Shown one piece after another: positions 43,532-56,995 of a stretch of DNA of 64,000 nt. The notes under the pieces were generated by a model, which was not told the DNA's origin, made no database searches, and saw nothing but the letters and a program-made list of their open reading frames with translations. The DNA is taken from contig JADNRZ010000008.1 in NCBI GenBank assembly GCA_015501605.1, positions 1,488,001 to 1,552,000 on the forward strand. Direction: 5' to 3'. Position numbers and translations under genes: made by a program. Each line of letters starts with the position of its first letter. Positions within the stretch are counted from its first letter, which is position 1. The DNA is from Panaeolus papilionaceus. Its lineage: Eukaryota > Basidiomycota > Agaricomycetes > Agaricales.

Positions 43532-45347
43532 CTAAGCCTGAGCTGGGGTGGGTGTCGACTCGCCTGGAGGTGGGGGCGGTGCAGCCGGGCCGCCGGCGCG
43601 GAGCTGATCCATCGCGGCCCACAAGCTGCCAGGAGCCTGGGCTGCCATCGCTGCCTGCTCTTGCTGCATGCCCTTCTCGATCTCTTCCTTATTTTCTTTG
43701 ATATAATTCTGCTCGTGGAGGTATTGTGCTTGTGCCTCACGACGTCTGAGTTCTAGGTAGGTGGGAGGGGGCTCGTTCTTGGATTGGGCGGGCTGACGAA
43801 ATTAATTGTGAGTGAGCAAAATCGGGAATGAGATACCAGGAAAATCAAAACTCACAGTTGAGGAGGAGAGACCGAATAGGCTTCCAAAGGAGGGTGTAAC
43901 AACGGAAGGCTTGTGTTTCGCTTTCCATTCAGCAACGTGCTTGGCTTTCATCTCAGCCTCCATCTTTCCGTATTCGAGGGGGATATTTTTGCCCTCATAG
44001 GCTTTGAGGATAGGTCGGACATCAGCTGGCTTGTAGATGGCGATGGCTATTTTAAATGTTAAAATAAAATAAAAAAAGGTGTAGGAAAGAGGGAACATAC
44101 ATTCTAGGAAAGGAATCATTGCAACAAGCCCCTTATCCTTGGGGTCGCCTTTCCATGGGGGGATGATGATTGAGTTCTCGGGGTGGGTAATGACGTGTTC
44201 GGGGTTGGTGTCCATCATGATCACTTTGGAGAGGTCACGGTTGAGGTAAGACAGGTCCTGCAGCAAGGTTAATACATATAGCACGATTCAGAACGTTCTC
44301 TCGTACTTTAACGACCTTTCCATCTAAAGACCGTGTAGCTTCTCTGAAAAGACGGTAGCCGATGTAGTAGACGTAGGGGTCTAGTTTGTCGACAATTGGC
44401 GTTCCAATCTGGATAATTCATCAATACATGAAAGATAGAGAGTGATAGTCGGTGACGTACGTGGCTGGGGGCAGTGGTGAAAATGACGACTTCATAGAAT
44501 TGTGAGAGGTATCCCAAGAAGTAGTCAACACCTGGTCGTTTGGCTGTTCGCCAACCATGTTGTCGCTAAAATAGCTCGTCAACACAAATTTGATAGGAAA
44601 TAAAGCAGCACTAACATCCCATGTTGATGATACGAGAAGGTCTTCGATGTCAACCAGCAGAGTGTATGGTTTTTGTATTCCGGTAGGATACGGTGGGGGC
44701 AATAGTTCGGGCCAAGCAGGCTTACTGAAGACCTGTGAGGAAGATATCTGGTTCATTGATGTTGCCCCGCATGAATAGGTCATTCCTTACATCAAAGATC
44801 TCCGTAAAGCGCTCTGTGGTCCTTCCCCACCGTGTTGCAGGTGCATCCTCCAGGCGCTGTAACTAATGAGTACAAATCAACTAGAACACCTAATTCTTTG
44901 AACACGCACCATTTTCTTAGCTCTAAGCTCGTCTTCCTCCCAATCACGACCCATGTATACAGCGTAGGTTCCCAGACCTGCCAGCATTAAAGCGAGAGAA
45001 ACTCGCGACATGAACCTTCGCTTGCGCTCTCCCGTTGACAGCGAATCTTTCGATGACCTAGCCCCCGTCCTCTTCTCCTGTTCATGAGGAATTTCCACTG
45101 GCGAGAAATCTAGTGCCCCTAGTCCAGTTTTTGTCGGACCCTCTGCCAACTCCGCAGGCTCCTCTGTCTTCGGCGACGACGAGCTTTCGGCCGACGACGA
45201 TGAAGCTGAAGCTGTTTCAGGCTTCTCCGCAGGTTCCAGCCTCTTTTTGGGGGGCACGGGTGGCTTTTGCGACATGCATCTTGCTGTCTGCGCAAATGCG
45301 CCTCGGGGTATTGACCTGGTTGCCGACCTCGCGAAAATACCCAACAT
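43532..45347 (-). CDS. TIM50: Mitochondrial import inner membrane translocase subunit Tim50
   Basis: Eight exons (44910-45347, 44791-44856, 44616-44732, 44461-44565, 44307-44408, 44101-44257, 43856-44046, 43532-43792) join in frame to 478 aa. The start at 45347 gives an Arg-rich mitochondrial presequence ([18 protein letters not shown]). A Ser/Glu/Pro-rich stretch and one membrane helix ([19 protein letters not shown], ~118-136) follow. The FCP1/NIF-type domain has [10 protein letters not shown], a changed form of the DxDx(T/V) phosphatase motif as usual in Tim50, then [11 protein letters not shown] and FTTA. The C-terminus is a Gln/Ala/Pro-rich coiled coil. Tim50 is the intermembrane-space receptor of the TIM23 complex for presequence proteins. 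Confidence 0.93.
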
Positions 45348-45765
45348 TATTACCCAAGAGCGCGGATGAGTGGCGAATTTGACGCTGCAAAAACTTTGTG
45401 GGTATACACGCCGTGGGAGCTTTGTTACGTCATGTGACGCTTTCGCCCCTGTCATCTCCGAAGAATGCAGACCTCCGCTTCAACTTCAACGTTCGAACGA
45501 ATTTCGAAGGTAGATATACATCCTTTATGGAGGTCTTTAGGTCATTGCATATCTTGGATGTACTAGAAACGGACTGAAAAAACGAGCAGGAAGGAGCTCT
45601 AGAAATTACTCAAGCTACTAACTACTAAATAAAATAGACCGTCTGTGTTATATATATCGTCCAGGTAGTGAAGAAATGAGGATATAAAATTAAATAAAAG
45701 ATAACAGGAGACATTTCCAATAAATTCCCTAGTGCCAGCTCGTCAGTACTGGGATGTCTTTCCAC
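45348..45765. other. Intergenic stretch
   Basis: TIM50 promoter region and 3' flank of the first seven-helix gene. No gene supported. Confidence 0.5.
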
Positions 45766-47207
45766 TCAAAATGGTGGTGATGGTGGTGAAGTCTGATGAT
45801 CCTGCTCTATGGTCGTCCGGTCTATGGAGGATCGAGAGTCGCTGGAGCTGCCTAAGGGAGATGGCTTCTTGGCCTGGTGGAAAGCCATCTGTTTTATATT
45901 TAACGTCTCGAATGTTGGAGTGCTGGGGGACTTTTCTAATTGCTTCGTCACGCTGATGACTACCCCCGATGGTGCCGAATGGTTGAAACGATGGGTATTC
46001 CAGGTATTAGGCGGCGGTACTGGTAGACTAAATATGCCAAGTTTTGTGTTTCTGTAGATTCGACACGCCATGACATTCATCAGTACGATGTCGGGAATGC
46101 CCATGATGAGTCGATAGGGAACGGGTATTCTGTCAATGTAGAAAATGATCACAGTGATGATATTAATTCCAACTGTGCTCCTGGAGTAAGCCATAAATAC
46201 TTTTAGCAAAGAAGAAATGAGAGGTATATGCAAGACATACAGAAAATAAACCTGTCCGTTTTGCAGAAGTGCCTTTGACAATGTCGGCAAGGAAGTCCCA
46301 AAAAGGAAGGTTTTGACGCCCATCTTGAGACCACTCGAACTCGCAGAAGAACATTGTAACACCTTGTAGACGATGCACATAAACATCAGGGTGTCGTTCA
46401 CCAGGACTACAATTGCAGGGGAGGAAGAATAAGACTTCAGACTTCCATACACGATACAGTATTTGGTTGGACCGATTTCGAATGCAGATCTCGCTGCAAT
46501 CACGGTCGTAGCGCAGGCGCCAACGACGGCAATCCACATGAACCCGAAGAATGCTACAAGGGCATTGTTTCGTATGTAGATAGCTCTAACCTGGAAGAAC
46601 AACAAAAGGGACGTCGAAGGGATAGCTAATGGGAATAATGCATTGATTGCAACACTCGTAGTCATGCAGTTTCCTACAGGCGCCGCTGTTAAGAAGTAAG
46701 TAAGCCACTTTGCCCGATAGCTGATATCTCGACGGTAGCTCACTACTGATAATAACCGTCCCCAGCTGATAGGCCAGATTGACTACACTTTTGGGGTTTT
46801 TGGTATTAGTGATCTCATGGGTAGACAAGCTTGACATCGACGGGCCCACGTACCGGGAAAAGAAATAAACCGCAGTGGGAAGCCCAAATCTCCTGCGAGT
46901 CAACAGCATGTAATCTGACCGTAAGTTGTTTAAGACGTCCCAAAGCATGATCTATGTAGAAGGCGAAGCATTATACCTCGATTATACATGTACACTGGAA
47001 TTCATGACATACCGTCAACGAGGCCACAAGCACGAACATCACAACGGTGACTTGTCGGGCGTCGCTTGGTGGTAGAAACGCAAGAGGTGTAAAGGGATTA
47101 AGTAAACTCATTAGACCGCCTACAGCAACGCCTGTCGCAGGTAAGCTACCGGCGTCGGGCAGGCCTGAGGTCCCTGCGACAATATCTGGGATACTGGATG
47201 CTGACAT
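45766..47207 (-). CDS. Seven-helix membrane protein, array member 1
   Basis: Exons 47013-47207, 46854-46951, 46744-46787, 46241-46685 and 45766-46180 give 398 aa. The N-terminus is short and outside-like (Ser/Gly/Pro). A helix spans VTVVMFVLVASLT, then comes the conserved WDVLNNLRSDYMLL...RRRFGLPTAVYF block and further helices (LFPLAIPSTSLLLFF, GFMWIAVVGACATTVIA, AIVVLVNDTLMFMCIV, TVGINIITVIIFYI, PDIVLMNVMACRIYRN). The tail is polar. The opening block resembles the DUF6533 domain of basidiomycete seven-helix proteins, whose role is unknown. It shares exon sizes and order with the three genes that follow. Confidence 0.82.
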
Positions 47208-48214
47208 TGAATGTATGAGGCTGGGTGTTTGAATGCATAATGTGCTTCTGCATTATACTGCTTTATACTAGCAAAATTGACATCGAGATTATTGCTCATT
47301 GGTCTATACATAGGTCAGTAGTGATCATAGGGGTTACATGTTGATCATTTTGATCTCTCAACATAGAAAATCACGCCGACGATATATCATTACGATTCAT
47401 CGAAACACCACCCATCTATATAAAACAGAATTATATATACCCTCGAAGGTGAACACACGGTAACACAGCCGGCAACGATATTTGTGCAGATGATGTTGAT
47501 TCATCGAGGGTCCGCACACAAACGAGAGCATCGACTCATTGCTGGCGGGGGGCAGCATCGAGGACCTGTAGAGCATCGATTCAAGGCATTTGGACTCGTT
47601 GGTAAGTCGCTACTTGTACTTATCTCGCGTCACCGGATTTATTATTATAATTCTCATCGGAACACGAAATTCTCTGAAGCTATGCATGGAAGACAAATCC
47701 ATGTCACTGGGCAAGCATCAAAACCTTGCTAAAGGAGGACTCAATTGACATGATAATCAAATTCGAGCACAAAAGTACTGGCAGGTACATTCGGTAAGTG
47801 TTTCACCGGTTGAGCTGGATGACTTCAGAATTTTGCTCTTTGAGCCGGAAGCAGCGATACGTGTCAGAATACGTGATTAGCCCGTCAGTTGCTGGGGACG
47901 CTGTTAATGTGGTATGGGCTCGGCTGACATGGTGACAGACAGTACTGTCGGGTACTTACCCATGTCAGCCCAAGGCTCCACTTTGACCTACATCATGTTA
48001 TACATGACAGATAAAAGACAATTCTATAGGTCTGCAGGCGCAAGATAACACTTCAGATCACAGTTGCCTGGGGAGCATTCTGCACCTATCGGATAACAGT
48101 CAAGGGGAGAGATCATATACATAATATACAAAAATTTGATACAAAGTACAATCACAAGCTATTTATGCGAATAATTTAAATAAATAGTAACGGGATTTCT
48201 ATTGATACATTTTA
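47208..48214. other. Spacer within the seven-helix array
   Basis: Intergenic; no coding region supported. Confidence 0.5.
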
Positions 48215-49639
48215 TTAAACGCCCAAATCAGCTCGACCGTAATCCCGGTCCAGGGTCGACGTAGCGCTGACCGTCGTGGGGGATAAAATTGAATCATTAA
48301 AAGCTGAAGAACCATCTAATTGAATCGCGGCTGAGCATTTCGCGTTTAATGTCTCCATACTTGGCGGCGATTTCTCCAGCTTTTTCGAAATATTGATAAC
48401 TACCTCCCCTTCATGCGACCGATTGACACGGTTATTGTTCAGACTATTCGGCGACTGTGTTGGTAAGTTGAATATTCCGAGCTTCGTATTCCGATAAATC
48501 CTCGACGCCATGATGTTCATCAACGCGATATCGGGGAAGCCCATGACGACTCGATAGATAGGTGGTATCGAGCTGATATAGAACGTGATGACTGTGATGA
48601 GGCTAATGCCGACAGTGCTCCTACAAGCAAAGGTGAGTAGTGAAAAATAGAGAAGATGGCGTACGTACAAGAAGTAAGCCTGTCCATTTTGTAAGAGTGC
48701 CTTGGACAACGTCGGCAAAGACGTCCCAAAGACAAATGTTTTGAACCCAGTTTTAATATTGCTTGAGCTGTCCATCGAGCATTGGAGAACCTTGTATACG
48801 ACAGCCAAAAACATCAGGGTATCATTGACAAGGACCACAATTGCCGGCGCAGCGGAATAAGGTTTTGCTTGGCTATATTGAATGCAGTACTTCGTAGGAC
48901 CGATTGACGTTCCTGTAGTCGCAGCCATAATCTGGACGGCACATGCTGCGACTACTGCTAGCCAGGTCAAACCGAAGAAGAGTATGAGGAGCCTGTTTCG
49001 AATGTAGATCGCCCGAACTTGGAAGAACAGTAACAGGGTGGTTGAAGGAATTGCAAGAGGTAACAAAGCCGTGCCGGCAAGAACTGTATGTTTGCAATTT
49101 CCGATAGGCGCCGCTGCGACAGATGGTGAGCATTCCGCAACAGGGAATCGGACGCGACTTACTAGTGACAATTACCTCTCCCAACAGGTATACTAAATTA
49201 GAGATTCTGTATGACGTGTTCAGGGCGATAAGGAACAGTACTCTTCATAACTCAGAAACATTGACATACCGCGAAAAGAAGTACACCACAGTGGGAAGAC
49301 CAATTTTCCGCTGCGTCAATAACACATAGTCCGATCGTAAATTATTAAGTATGTCCCAAAGCAACACCTATCAGAAGCAAGTCAGTATCAGGGTGGTAGA
49401 AGATTGAAACGAACAGCCTGAGGACATACCGTCAATGACGCAACAAGGACAAACATCGCCACGATATATTGCCTCGCTACATCAGGCGGGAGTAAGGCAA
49501 ACGGAGTGAGCGGGTTAGGCAACAGCGCTATGCCTCCAAGCATCCCAGCTGGTACCCCGCTAGTGTTCGGACTTGGGTATCCCATAGACGTAAGAGGCCC
49601 TGAGCTCGCAGTAACATTGTGCATGTGGGCTGAGGCCAT
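48215..49639 (-). CDS. Seven-helix membrane protein, array member 2
   Basis: Exons 49430-49639, 49270-49367, 49163-49206, 48669-49113 and 48215-48620 give 400 aa. I chose the ATG at 49639 (MASAHMHN); another ATG 14 codons upstream is possible. The closest relative is member 1: exon 4 has the same 445-nt length and shares LLLFFQVRAIYIRN, GTSLPTLSKALLQNGQ and a similar intracellular tail with KLEKSP. The conserved NPLTPFALLPPDVARQ block precedes the first helix. All five family helices are visible, and two more are likely. Role unknown. Confidence 0.82.
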
Positions 49640-50485
49640 TGACGTCTGTCTGGTCTGCTTTCTGAGCGGCCATAAAAGCAACCATACGCCACCATTTTAT
49701 ACTTTGTCTGTTGGAGCAAATGTTATCGATTTTCCTCACATGAGACGTCCGATTTACCCTTATTCTCAGGACCCAGCGCGCGCGCAATCCCAGGCTATGA
49801 TGTCCAGTGTGATAGCTTAAGATAGACACACCACAAATACCAAATCAGTGTGATCCGTGTTTGAGCATTCTAAATATCCTAACGCGTATAACGGCTACTT
49901 AACCGAACATTTTATGCGAATTTCAAAACCAATGCGTTTATGTAACTCGTATTCAGAGCTTGAAATGGTTTGTTTATCGCTGCCACGACTTATGCATGGC
50001 ACCAGTCTTCATAACATTTCCACCTTCAAAATGTATACATAATATATCTGATGAGGCGTGTCAGGCAGTATGTTTTCTGGCGTACGAATGGGTATAACTA
50101 TCTGGGTGTACAGGCACACGCCATACTTCATGTCAGCTGAATAACTCGAATTGACACTATTCTCAGCACGCGACTCATTTTTGGATCGGGGAGCCATTCC
50201 TTCATAATGAGTCTCGAGGAATTTGATCGCATCATGATGGGATCAGTCAAATCCATCATACCGCAGCAGACCAACTGACGAATGGGGACGCCATTACTCG
50301 CAGTTATTGCACCCATCGAACATGGTTATTTTAAAGTACTTGAAACCCGTCCTTGTCCACCTTGCGTGTATTTTTTTTTTGAAACCATCCCCATATTATT
50401 ACCAATACAGCACAGCAAGGTAAGGCCACGGAATATCGACGATGTTAAATACCAATGATCCTGAGGGAAGCATCTACTTTAAGAG
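49640..50485. other. Spacer within the seven-helix array
   Basis: Intergenic; no coding region supported. Confidence 0.5.
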
Positions 50486-51812
50486 CTACGAAGATATAAG
50501 TGTACCTGTCTCAGAGCGAACGGAGCGAGTGATAGTAGACGTGCCTTCATGGGCATGAGAATCGTTCATCACAGATGATATAATTAAACTGCTTCGACGA
50601 GGGTCTGGGAAACTCGCTTCTACATCATGCATTCCATGACTTTCGCCCTGGCTGCGGGTCGGTGGGGAAAATCTCAGCGGGCCAGTCAAATGGGCCGTCT
50701 GAGGGTTGCTTGGGAGTTCGAAGATACCTAGACGCGTATTCCGATATATTTTACAGGCCATAATATTGATGACTACCACGCCCGGAAGCCCCAAAACCAA
50801 TCGGTATGCCTGAGGTAGGGAATCGATGTAGTAAAGAACCAGAGTGGTAAGTCCGATCGCAAAGGTGCTCCTGTAAGTTAATGAGTGGAAGTCCGAAAAC
50901 AAACGGATGTTGGCTTACATAAAGTACGCTTGACCGTTTTGTAGGAGAGCCTTAGATAAAGTCGACAGGTACCTCCCAAAGACAAAGGTTTCAACAGTTG
51001 TTTTCATGTCGTTTGTCCCAGCCGTAGAGCATTGAAACACACGGAACACGACTGCAAAGAAGAGCAAAGCGTCATATACGAAGCCCATAATTAATGGAGC
51101 CGTGTAGTATGCCTCGAATATTGCGAAAGTTGCGCAATAGTTTGTCGGTCCAAGTTCTGTTGATGGCACGAACACAGTGGACACGACGACCAGAACGGAT
51201 ACCGCAAATACGCCGGTCCATAGAAGGGCAAAAGTGGTCACAACATATTTGTTGTCCAGGTACATGGCCCTGACCTGAAAAAAAAGGAGAAGCGAGGCAG
51301 ATGGAATGGCAATGGGGTAAAATGCCGTTATGATGGTGTTTGTAGACCCGCAGTTTCCCACAGGCGCCGCTGAACAACGCAAATCCAGGTCAGAGTCCTT
51401 GGCGATCAACAATGGAATCAAGATTCTTACTTTTTAGAACCACGATGCCGCTCATGTAGACTAACGTCGTTAACCTTCATGCTAATTGTGAGCCTGGGGA
51501 TGGAGTAATTTGTACACATAGCGGCTTGGAATATCACCAACCTCGATGCGAAGTAAACAGTTGTTGAAAGGGTAAATTTCCGACGAGTCAGCAGCATGTA
51601 GTCGGCACGTAGGTTGCTCAAAACATCCCAAATGAGTACCTAATAACGTGTCGAAATGATAAATCTTTACTCTGACGACGGACGTTCAATTAACACACAG
51701 ATAATGAGCCAACCAATATATATGTCGACACGGCAACCTGCCATGCTATGTCAGGTGGGAGGAGGGCAAGAGGTGTTAATGGATTGGGTAGCAGGAGTGT
51801 AGCGTAGGACAT
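50486..51812 (-). CDS. Seven-helix membrane protein, array member 3
   Basis: Exons 51699-51812, 51542-51639, 51431-51474, 50919-51369 and 50486-50870 give 363 aa. The start MSYATLLLPNPLTPLALL has the shortest N-terminus of the four. Exons 2 and 3 are again 98 and 44 nt. It is closer to member 4 than to 1 and 2 in exon 4 (FQCSTAGTNDMK / YQCSMADTDDMK, VETFVFG) and in the tail (NTRLGIFELP). The predicted third exon uses the acceptor at 51474/51475, which restores the family sequence TLVYMSGIVVLK. An earlier AG would break it. Confidence 0.8.
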
Positions 51813-52333
51813 ATTCAAGGATAGTATGTATAACGTCTGCAGGTTAGATCTCTCAATGCTTCTCTTTAACTGGTTCTGGGACAATAAAATTAGCAGATAT
51901 TTCTGACCGTCGCTATCGAGTTGTCTGGCGAAAAAACTGCCGGGAGCAGCCAAGCATCCAACAATCTGTTCAAAATGACAAGGCGAGATAAAATGATAGA
52001 CAGAACTGGCTGATAATCTGTCATCATTACTTGAACATATCAAATTCCTCAGTACTTGGCCTGTCAGTATGAGTCCTCGTTGATACGGCATGAGTAAAGC
52101 TTGATCAAACACATTCAAAACTCCACACCGACATATATAAATGGCCGGGGTGCAGTGATAACGTTTAATGTGTCAATCACCGGAAGGTGATGTAGCTTCA
52201 AAGTTTTAGAACTTATATACAATTTAGGGAAAGCTAGATAACCAGTTAATTTCTGGAATAAATATTCAATGATGTCGAGACTATTATTACAAGTCCCTAC
52301 ATATGTACATACCATGCCAAACTCGCCTACGTA
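51813..52333. other. Spacer within the seven-helix array
   Basis: Intergenic. A minus-strand ORF runs through from 52118, but only its end (member 3, exon 1) is supported. Confidence 0.5.
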
Positions 52334-53754
52334 TTATACTGCTTGAGGACCATGACCTATATCGAGTACAGGTACTTCGTTCAATGAAGTAGCGGATAAC
52401 GTCTGGGACGATGAGGGATGGTCACTGATCGTAAAGGAACCCAGATCTCCCGACGTGTGTTCTGATAATCTCAGTGTAAACTGTGGTGGATCGCCCTTTC
52501 GTTGGGTCATCCCTGGTGGTTTATCGCCACCACTTCTTCCTGTCGCAGCAATGCCAGTCGGAGCGAATCTGATTGCAGAGTTGGATGTAGGCGTTGACCT
52601 CATCGTCGGCAGCTCAAATATCCCAAGCCGAGTGTTCCGGTAAATCCTGCACGCCATGATGTTGATCAGGACAATATCCGGTTCGCCCATGATCAAACGA
52701 TATGACTGTGGTAGAGCGTCGATGTAATACACCACGAGGTTCAAAAGACTGACGGCAACTGTACTCCTTCATGCGCCGAGTATATTAGAATGGTAGGTGA
52801 AAATAAGCCCATTGACTTACAAGAAGTATGCCTGACCATTTTTCAGGAGTGCCTTGGAGAGCAAAGGGAGGTGTTTCCCAAATACGAATGTTTCGACAGT
52901 GGCTTTCATGTCATCTGTGTCTGCCATTGAACACTGATAGACGCGCAAAACCGTTGCCGAGAACAAAATTGTGTCGTAGATAACCGTAGTAATGAGTGGG
53001 ATGGTGTAAAACGACCTGAATGCGGCAAATGTAACGCAATAGTCCGTCGGCCCCAGTGAGGACGTCATTGTAGTCGCGAGAATGGGTATAGTTCCAGCAA
53101 ATACAGCAAGCCAGAGAAAAGCGAAAAGAGCGACGATGTAGCGATTGTGCATGTACATTGCTCTAGCTTGGAAAAACAACAGAAGTGAACTCGACGGAAC
53201 GGCAAAGGGTAAGAAGGCATTGGCGACAAAGCCCGCCTGTCTGCAATGTCCAATAGGCGCCGCTGAATGAGATGATCTCCCGTCAATTTCTCGAGGAGCG
53301 ATCAAACGAGGACAAGCAAAAAAGGCTTACTGTTGACAATTACGGTTCCCAGTATATAGCATAAAGTCCCGAGCCTGTTAGTGTACCGCTATTTAGGCAG
53401 ATTTCGACAACACATTGGTCTACTGGAACTCACCGCGAGACGAAGTAAACAGCTGTTGGAAAGCCAAACTTCCGACGCGTCAATAGGAGATAATCTGACC
53501 CCAGGTTGTTCAGAATATCCCAAACCATCACCTACATCGTACCAGTGGGGTCAAACTACTGGTTCAGTTGGAATGTACAACGGGGCACTTACCGTCAAGC
53601 ACGCAACAAGAACGAATATTGCCACAGTAGCCTCCCATGCGACATCTGGTGGTAAGAACGCCAAAGGAGTGAATGGATTTGGAAGTGATGCAGCCTCGAG
53701 TACCGCTGCTTCCTTGGGAGAGGCTAGGACATTGCCCAATACCGTTGAAAGCAT
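52334..53754 (-). CDS. Seven-helix membrane protein, array member 4
   Basis: Exons 53593-53754, 53434-53531, 53331-53374, 52821-53262 and 52334-52766 give 392 aa. Exons 2 and 3 are 98 and 44 nt, as in the other three. The sequence shows the block SLPNPFTPLAFLPPDVAWE, the WDILNNLGSDYLLLTRRKFG element, CRQAGFVANAF...SSSLLLFFQARAMYMHN, and YYIDALPQSYRLIMGEPDIVL. The polar tail is longest in Ser, Thr and Pro. It is the most upstream member in transcription direction. Confidence 0.82.
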
Positions 53755-54476
53755 GACTTCTGAAGGTTTCTGTGAGAGACAGACGTCAAGGCTGCAGCAG
53801 GTGCAAATTTATTGGACCAGCTTCATTTATATCTGTTGTGAAGGTTACTCCTCTCAAGGTTGGCTGCACTATTATTAAACTTGACAGAGTTAAGTTATTT
53901 GGTCGTGGGAGTACCTGCGAAAAACAAACATTCGAAGCACCATTTGATACTGCTTGAGAGTTTGCAATTGATGGGGCGATTCAACCGGCTCCTAAGGGCA
54001 AAAACCAAGCGAAGGATACGGTGCGGATATCAATTTCAGCACAGATTAAGCTATGACTTCCGCATAAAAGTGGGAAGGATAAAACGCATGGGGCTGCGGT
54101 CAATGAACGATCATCCTACCCCACTGTTGCTCTCGCCTTTGCACGTAATGGTTATATTTTTAGCTTCGAATGATAGTTGGACGTAACATTGGTGTGTATA
54201 CGCTGATGATAATGTGTCCTCGAATGTCACTTCATCAGTGGCAGTGGTCCACGTTGACCGTCGAAAATCAGGGGCCCGGACTACAATCCGAACGACTCAC
54301 TACTTTACTGAATTTCCGTCGCAAAAGGTCGTGCATACACACATTCTCAAACCTAAGAACGTACAGAGTGTCCATGCTACATCATACAAGTCCCATAATC
54401 CTGAGAAAAATGTAAAAATATCCTACAGAGAATGATAGAATGGTATATGTTTTCGATCAGACCAGTAGTCCCTTGC
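53755..54476. other. Intergenic stretch
   Basis: Promoter of array member 4 and 3' flank of the F-box gene. No gene supported. Confidence 0.5.
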
Positions 54477-56049
54477 TTATTCCTCGCCATCTCTTCCGGG
54501 AAACATCAAGGCGAAAGAGGAAACTTGGGTTCTGAACTCAACCCTTGATGGTCCCAAGATATTCTTCAGTGGCACTTGCTCCAACCAATCATCGACATAT
54601 TGAGCAATCCATCCTCTACCCGTTGCGGACGTGAACTCCTTTCTTATCTCCCGACAAATACGGTTGATGTTGATATGTAAATCAAGACTGCGAAGGGACG
54701 AATAGCTTTCGAGATGGCCGAGAAGAAGGTGGTCCAATCTTCTCCACTGGAGGGTGTCGTGGTCGAACATATTGTCAGGATTGATCAAGTCGATGCTGGT
54801 TCGTAGTTCCAGCGCTTCGAGGGCACTCGGCTTTCGACAAGCAGTACCTTGCAAGTCCAAGGCGTTACAAAGTATTTCCAAATGCGCTTCTTTGTTCTTG
54901 TACCAGATGAAGGTGAGTTTCTTGAGGGATTCCCGCCAAGCCTTCATGCGCTTAGTGAGGTCAATGGCAGTATCCCGAACCAGATCCACTAGAACCAATA
55001 TTATGAAGCCATAAAACGCAGAATACATGAATAACCTGTATCAATTCAATAGAGCGACGAGAAAATTACGTACTGTCTATGGACAGGTCTTCCACCACGC
55101 TGACCCGATCAAGCAGACTGCTGATAAGCTCGATAGCACCATCGTCGTCCAGCTGAATATGAACTTTCTTGACAGCAGAAAATAATGTAGGACTTGGATC
55201 AGATGGTAAAATGCGTGACCATTGCAGTGTGCAGTCGGTAACAATCTCCTTCAAATTGCAAAAGTCATGGTCGACTACGGAGGACGTGAGAGGGTTTTGT
55301 CTGTTTGAGCTAGGGTTGGCTCCCTGAACGTCTATCTTCTCCAAATTGGGGCAATGTCGGAAGAAGGATGGGTCAAAGTTCGTGTAGGTGGCTACAAAAG
55401 TGGAGAGCGGGGACACGTGAACGCTCGATGCTAGGGAGGGTGAATCAAGCAAGCTACAGAAGTGCAAGCTCAAGACCTTGAGTTTGGGCAGGGATAAAAT
55501 TAATTCCACAGGAATTTGACGTATATGTCCGAAGGTGATGTTGCTGACGGTCTGGGCGGATGTGCTACGTTCAAAAAGGAGACGATATCCTCTCAAGTCT
55601 ACCGGAAATATTTCTCTTTCGTCATCACCAGCTGTCCCCTGGGAGAGAGAATGTCTGCCGTCGCAGCGAATCGAGATGGAGCTGATGTTTGGAAGGGAGG
55701 CAAACGAAGGTGCTGACGGCCAGGGAAGGTCATGTTTATCAGAGTCTTTTGGTTGACGAAAGTCGAAATTATAGGCGACGCGTTGTACGTATACGTCTGC
55801 AGAGGGGAATCTCTCCAGAAGTGCGGATGCTCGAGAGTGAGAGATGCGACGACGGTCAGATGTTGTAGGGCCTAATTGAACACCATTGCGGAAGAAAAAA
55901 GGGGAGCAGATCTCGTTGAAAAGTCTTGAGACTTGACAGCATCTGCTAATCGTACGGAAGAAGTCCTTTGAGTTGAGAGAATTGTAAAGGTTTTCGAAAA
56001 TGACTCCGAATATCTCGATAGGCAGCCCTGGTTCTGCAGCGTTGTCCAT
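54477..56049 (-). CDS. F-box protein with leucine-rich body
   Basis: Exons 55074-56049 and 54477-54988 join in frame to 495 aa. Residues ~8-50 (LPIEIFGVIFENLYNSL...CCQVSRLFNEICSPFFF) are an F-box-like motif, which binds Skp1 in SCF ubiquitin ligases. Degenerate leucine-rich segments follow (LPKLKVLSLHFCSL, CPNLEKIDVQG, LDHLLLGHLESYSSLRSLDLH), as in the many F-box/LRR proteins of mushrooms. The target is unknown. A TATA-like site (CTTTATA, 56108-56114 on the plus strand) lies about 60 bp upstream of the start. Confidence 0.78.
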
Positions 56050-56995
56050 ACTTTCAACAAAGGTTTGCTCGATGTAGGCGATCGAGTTTAGACAACTCTT
56101 TCATTCCCTTTATATGCTCTTCATTGTGTCACGTCCCTGAAGCTCCAGATGTACGGAAGGGGTTCCTCCATACCAGAACTTTATGTGTCAGGACAATGAG
56201 GAGCTTAAACTTAAGCACTAGTCCCAAAATCCAGTTTCAATAGAATATGCCATCGCGAAGAAGGCTGCTCCTCGGTGATGTCAGATTGTAGTCAGAGGTT
56301 AGTAGTACGGTTCGGATTATGGCTGTCTGTTCATGAGTTCGACGATCCAGCGACAGCAGTTTCAGAGCAAGAAACGTTTCAAAGGTGAGGACATTGAAGA
56401 GGGTCGGAGGGAGACAGACGTGCCAAGAGATGCATTCCGTAATTCCCTGCACACTGCTTGTCAAGCTGTGTGAAAGATTGCATGGTGTTGTTGAACAGCG
56501 TCGGCCGCGATAAATAGCGACAATGGGGGGATTGGGGCAGCTGACGACTTCAATTGTTAGTCCTTCATTTCGCAGACATAAGCGTGGGCCGACTTTGATA
56601 AGATTATTGTTCAATATTTTATAACTACAGTGTCCAGGTAGAAGTTATATAATTTAACCGAGATACAATTTTAGTTATCGAGAGGGTTGGATGATCAGTC
56701 CAAGGGAGCGTTCCTGTTTCCCCAAAAAAGAACACAACACAGATTAGGATGAGCTAGTATAATAAGAAAGAACCGAGTTAGGAGTATTTAGAACTATCCG
56801 CGCCATGAGAAGAAAAAAAGGTCCGTCTACTATCGACCAAAGTCCAGCAGATACAGGGTATGATGGTCAAGATAGGTGTAGAACGCCCTGTGAACGGAAG
56901 TCGTGTTTTTCTTTTATTTTTGGAGTGTATGTGTCTGGTCAAATTCCCTAATTGCCATTAGGGTTGCATTGCGAATACCCTGGAGGGAGGTGAGA
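56050..56995. other. Intergenic stretch
   Basis: No gene supported. A 125-codon minus-strand ORF (56237-56614) has no recognisable features. Confidence 0.45.

Noticed and set aside
56237..56614. 125-codon minus-strand ORF
   Set aside because: No domain, no signal peptide, and no intron signals linking it to other coding sequence.
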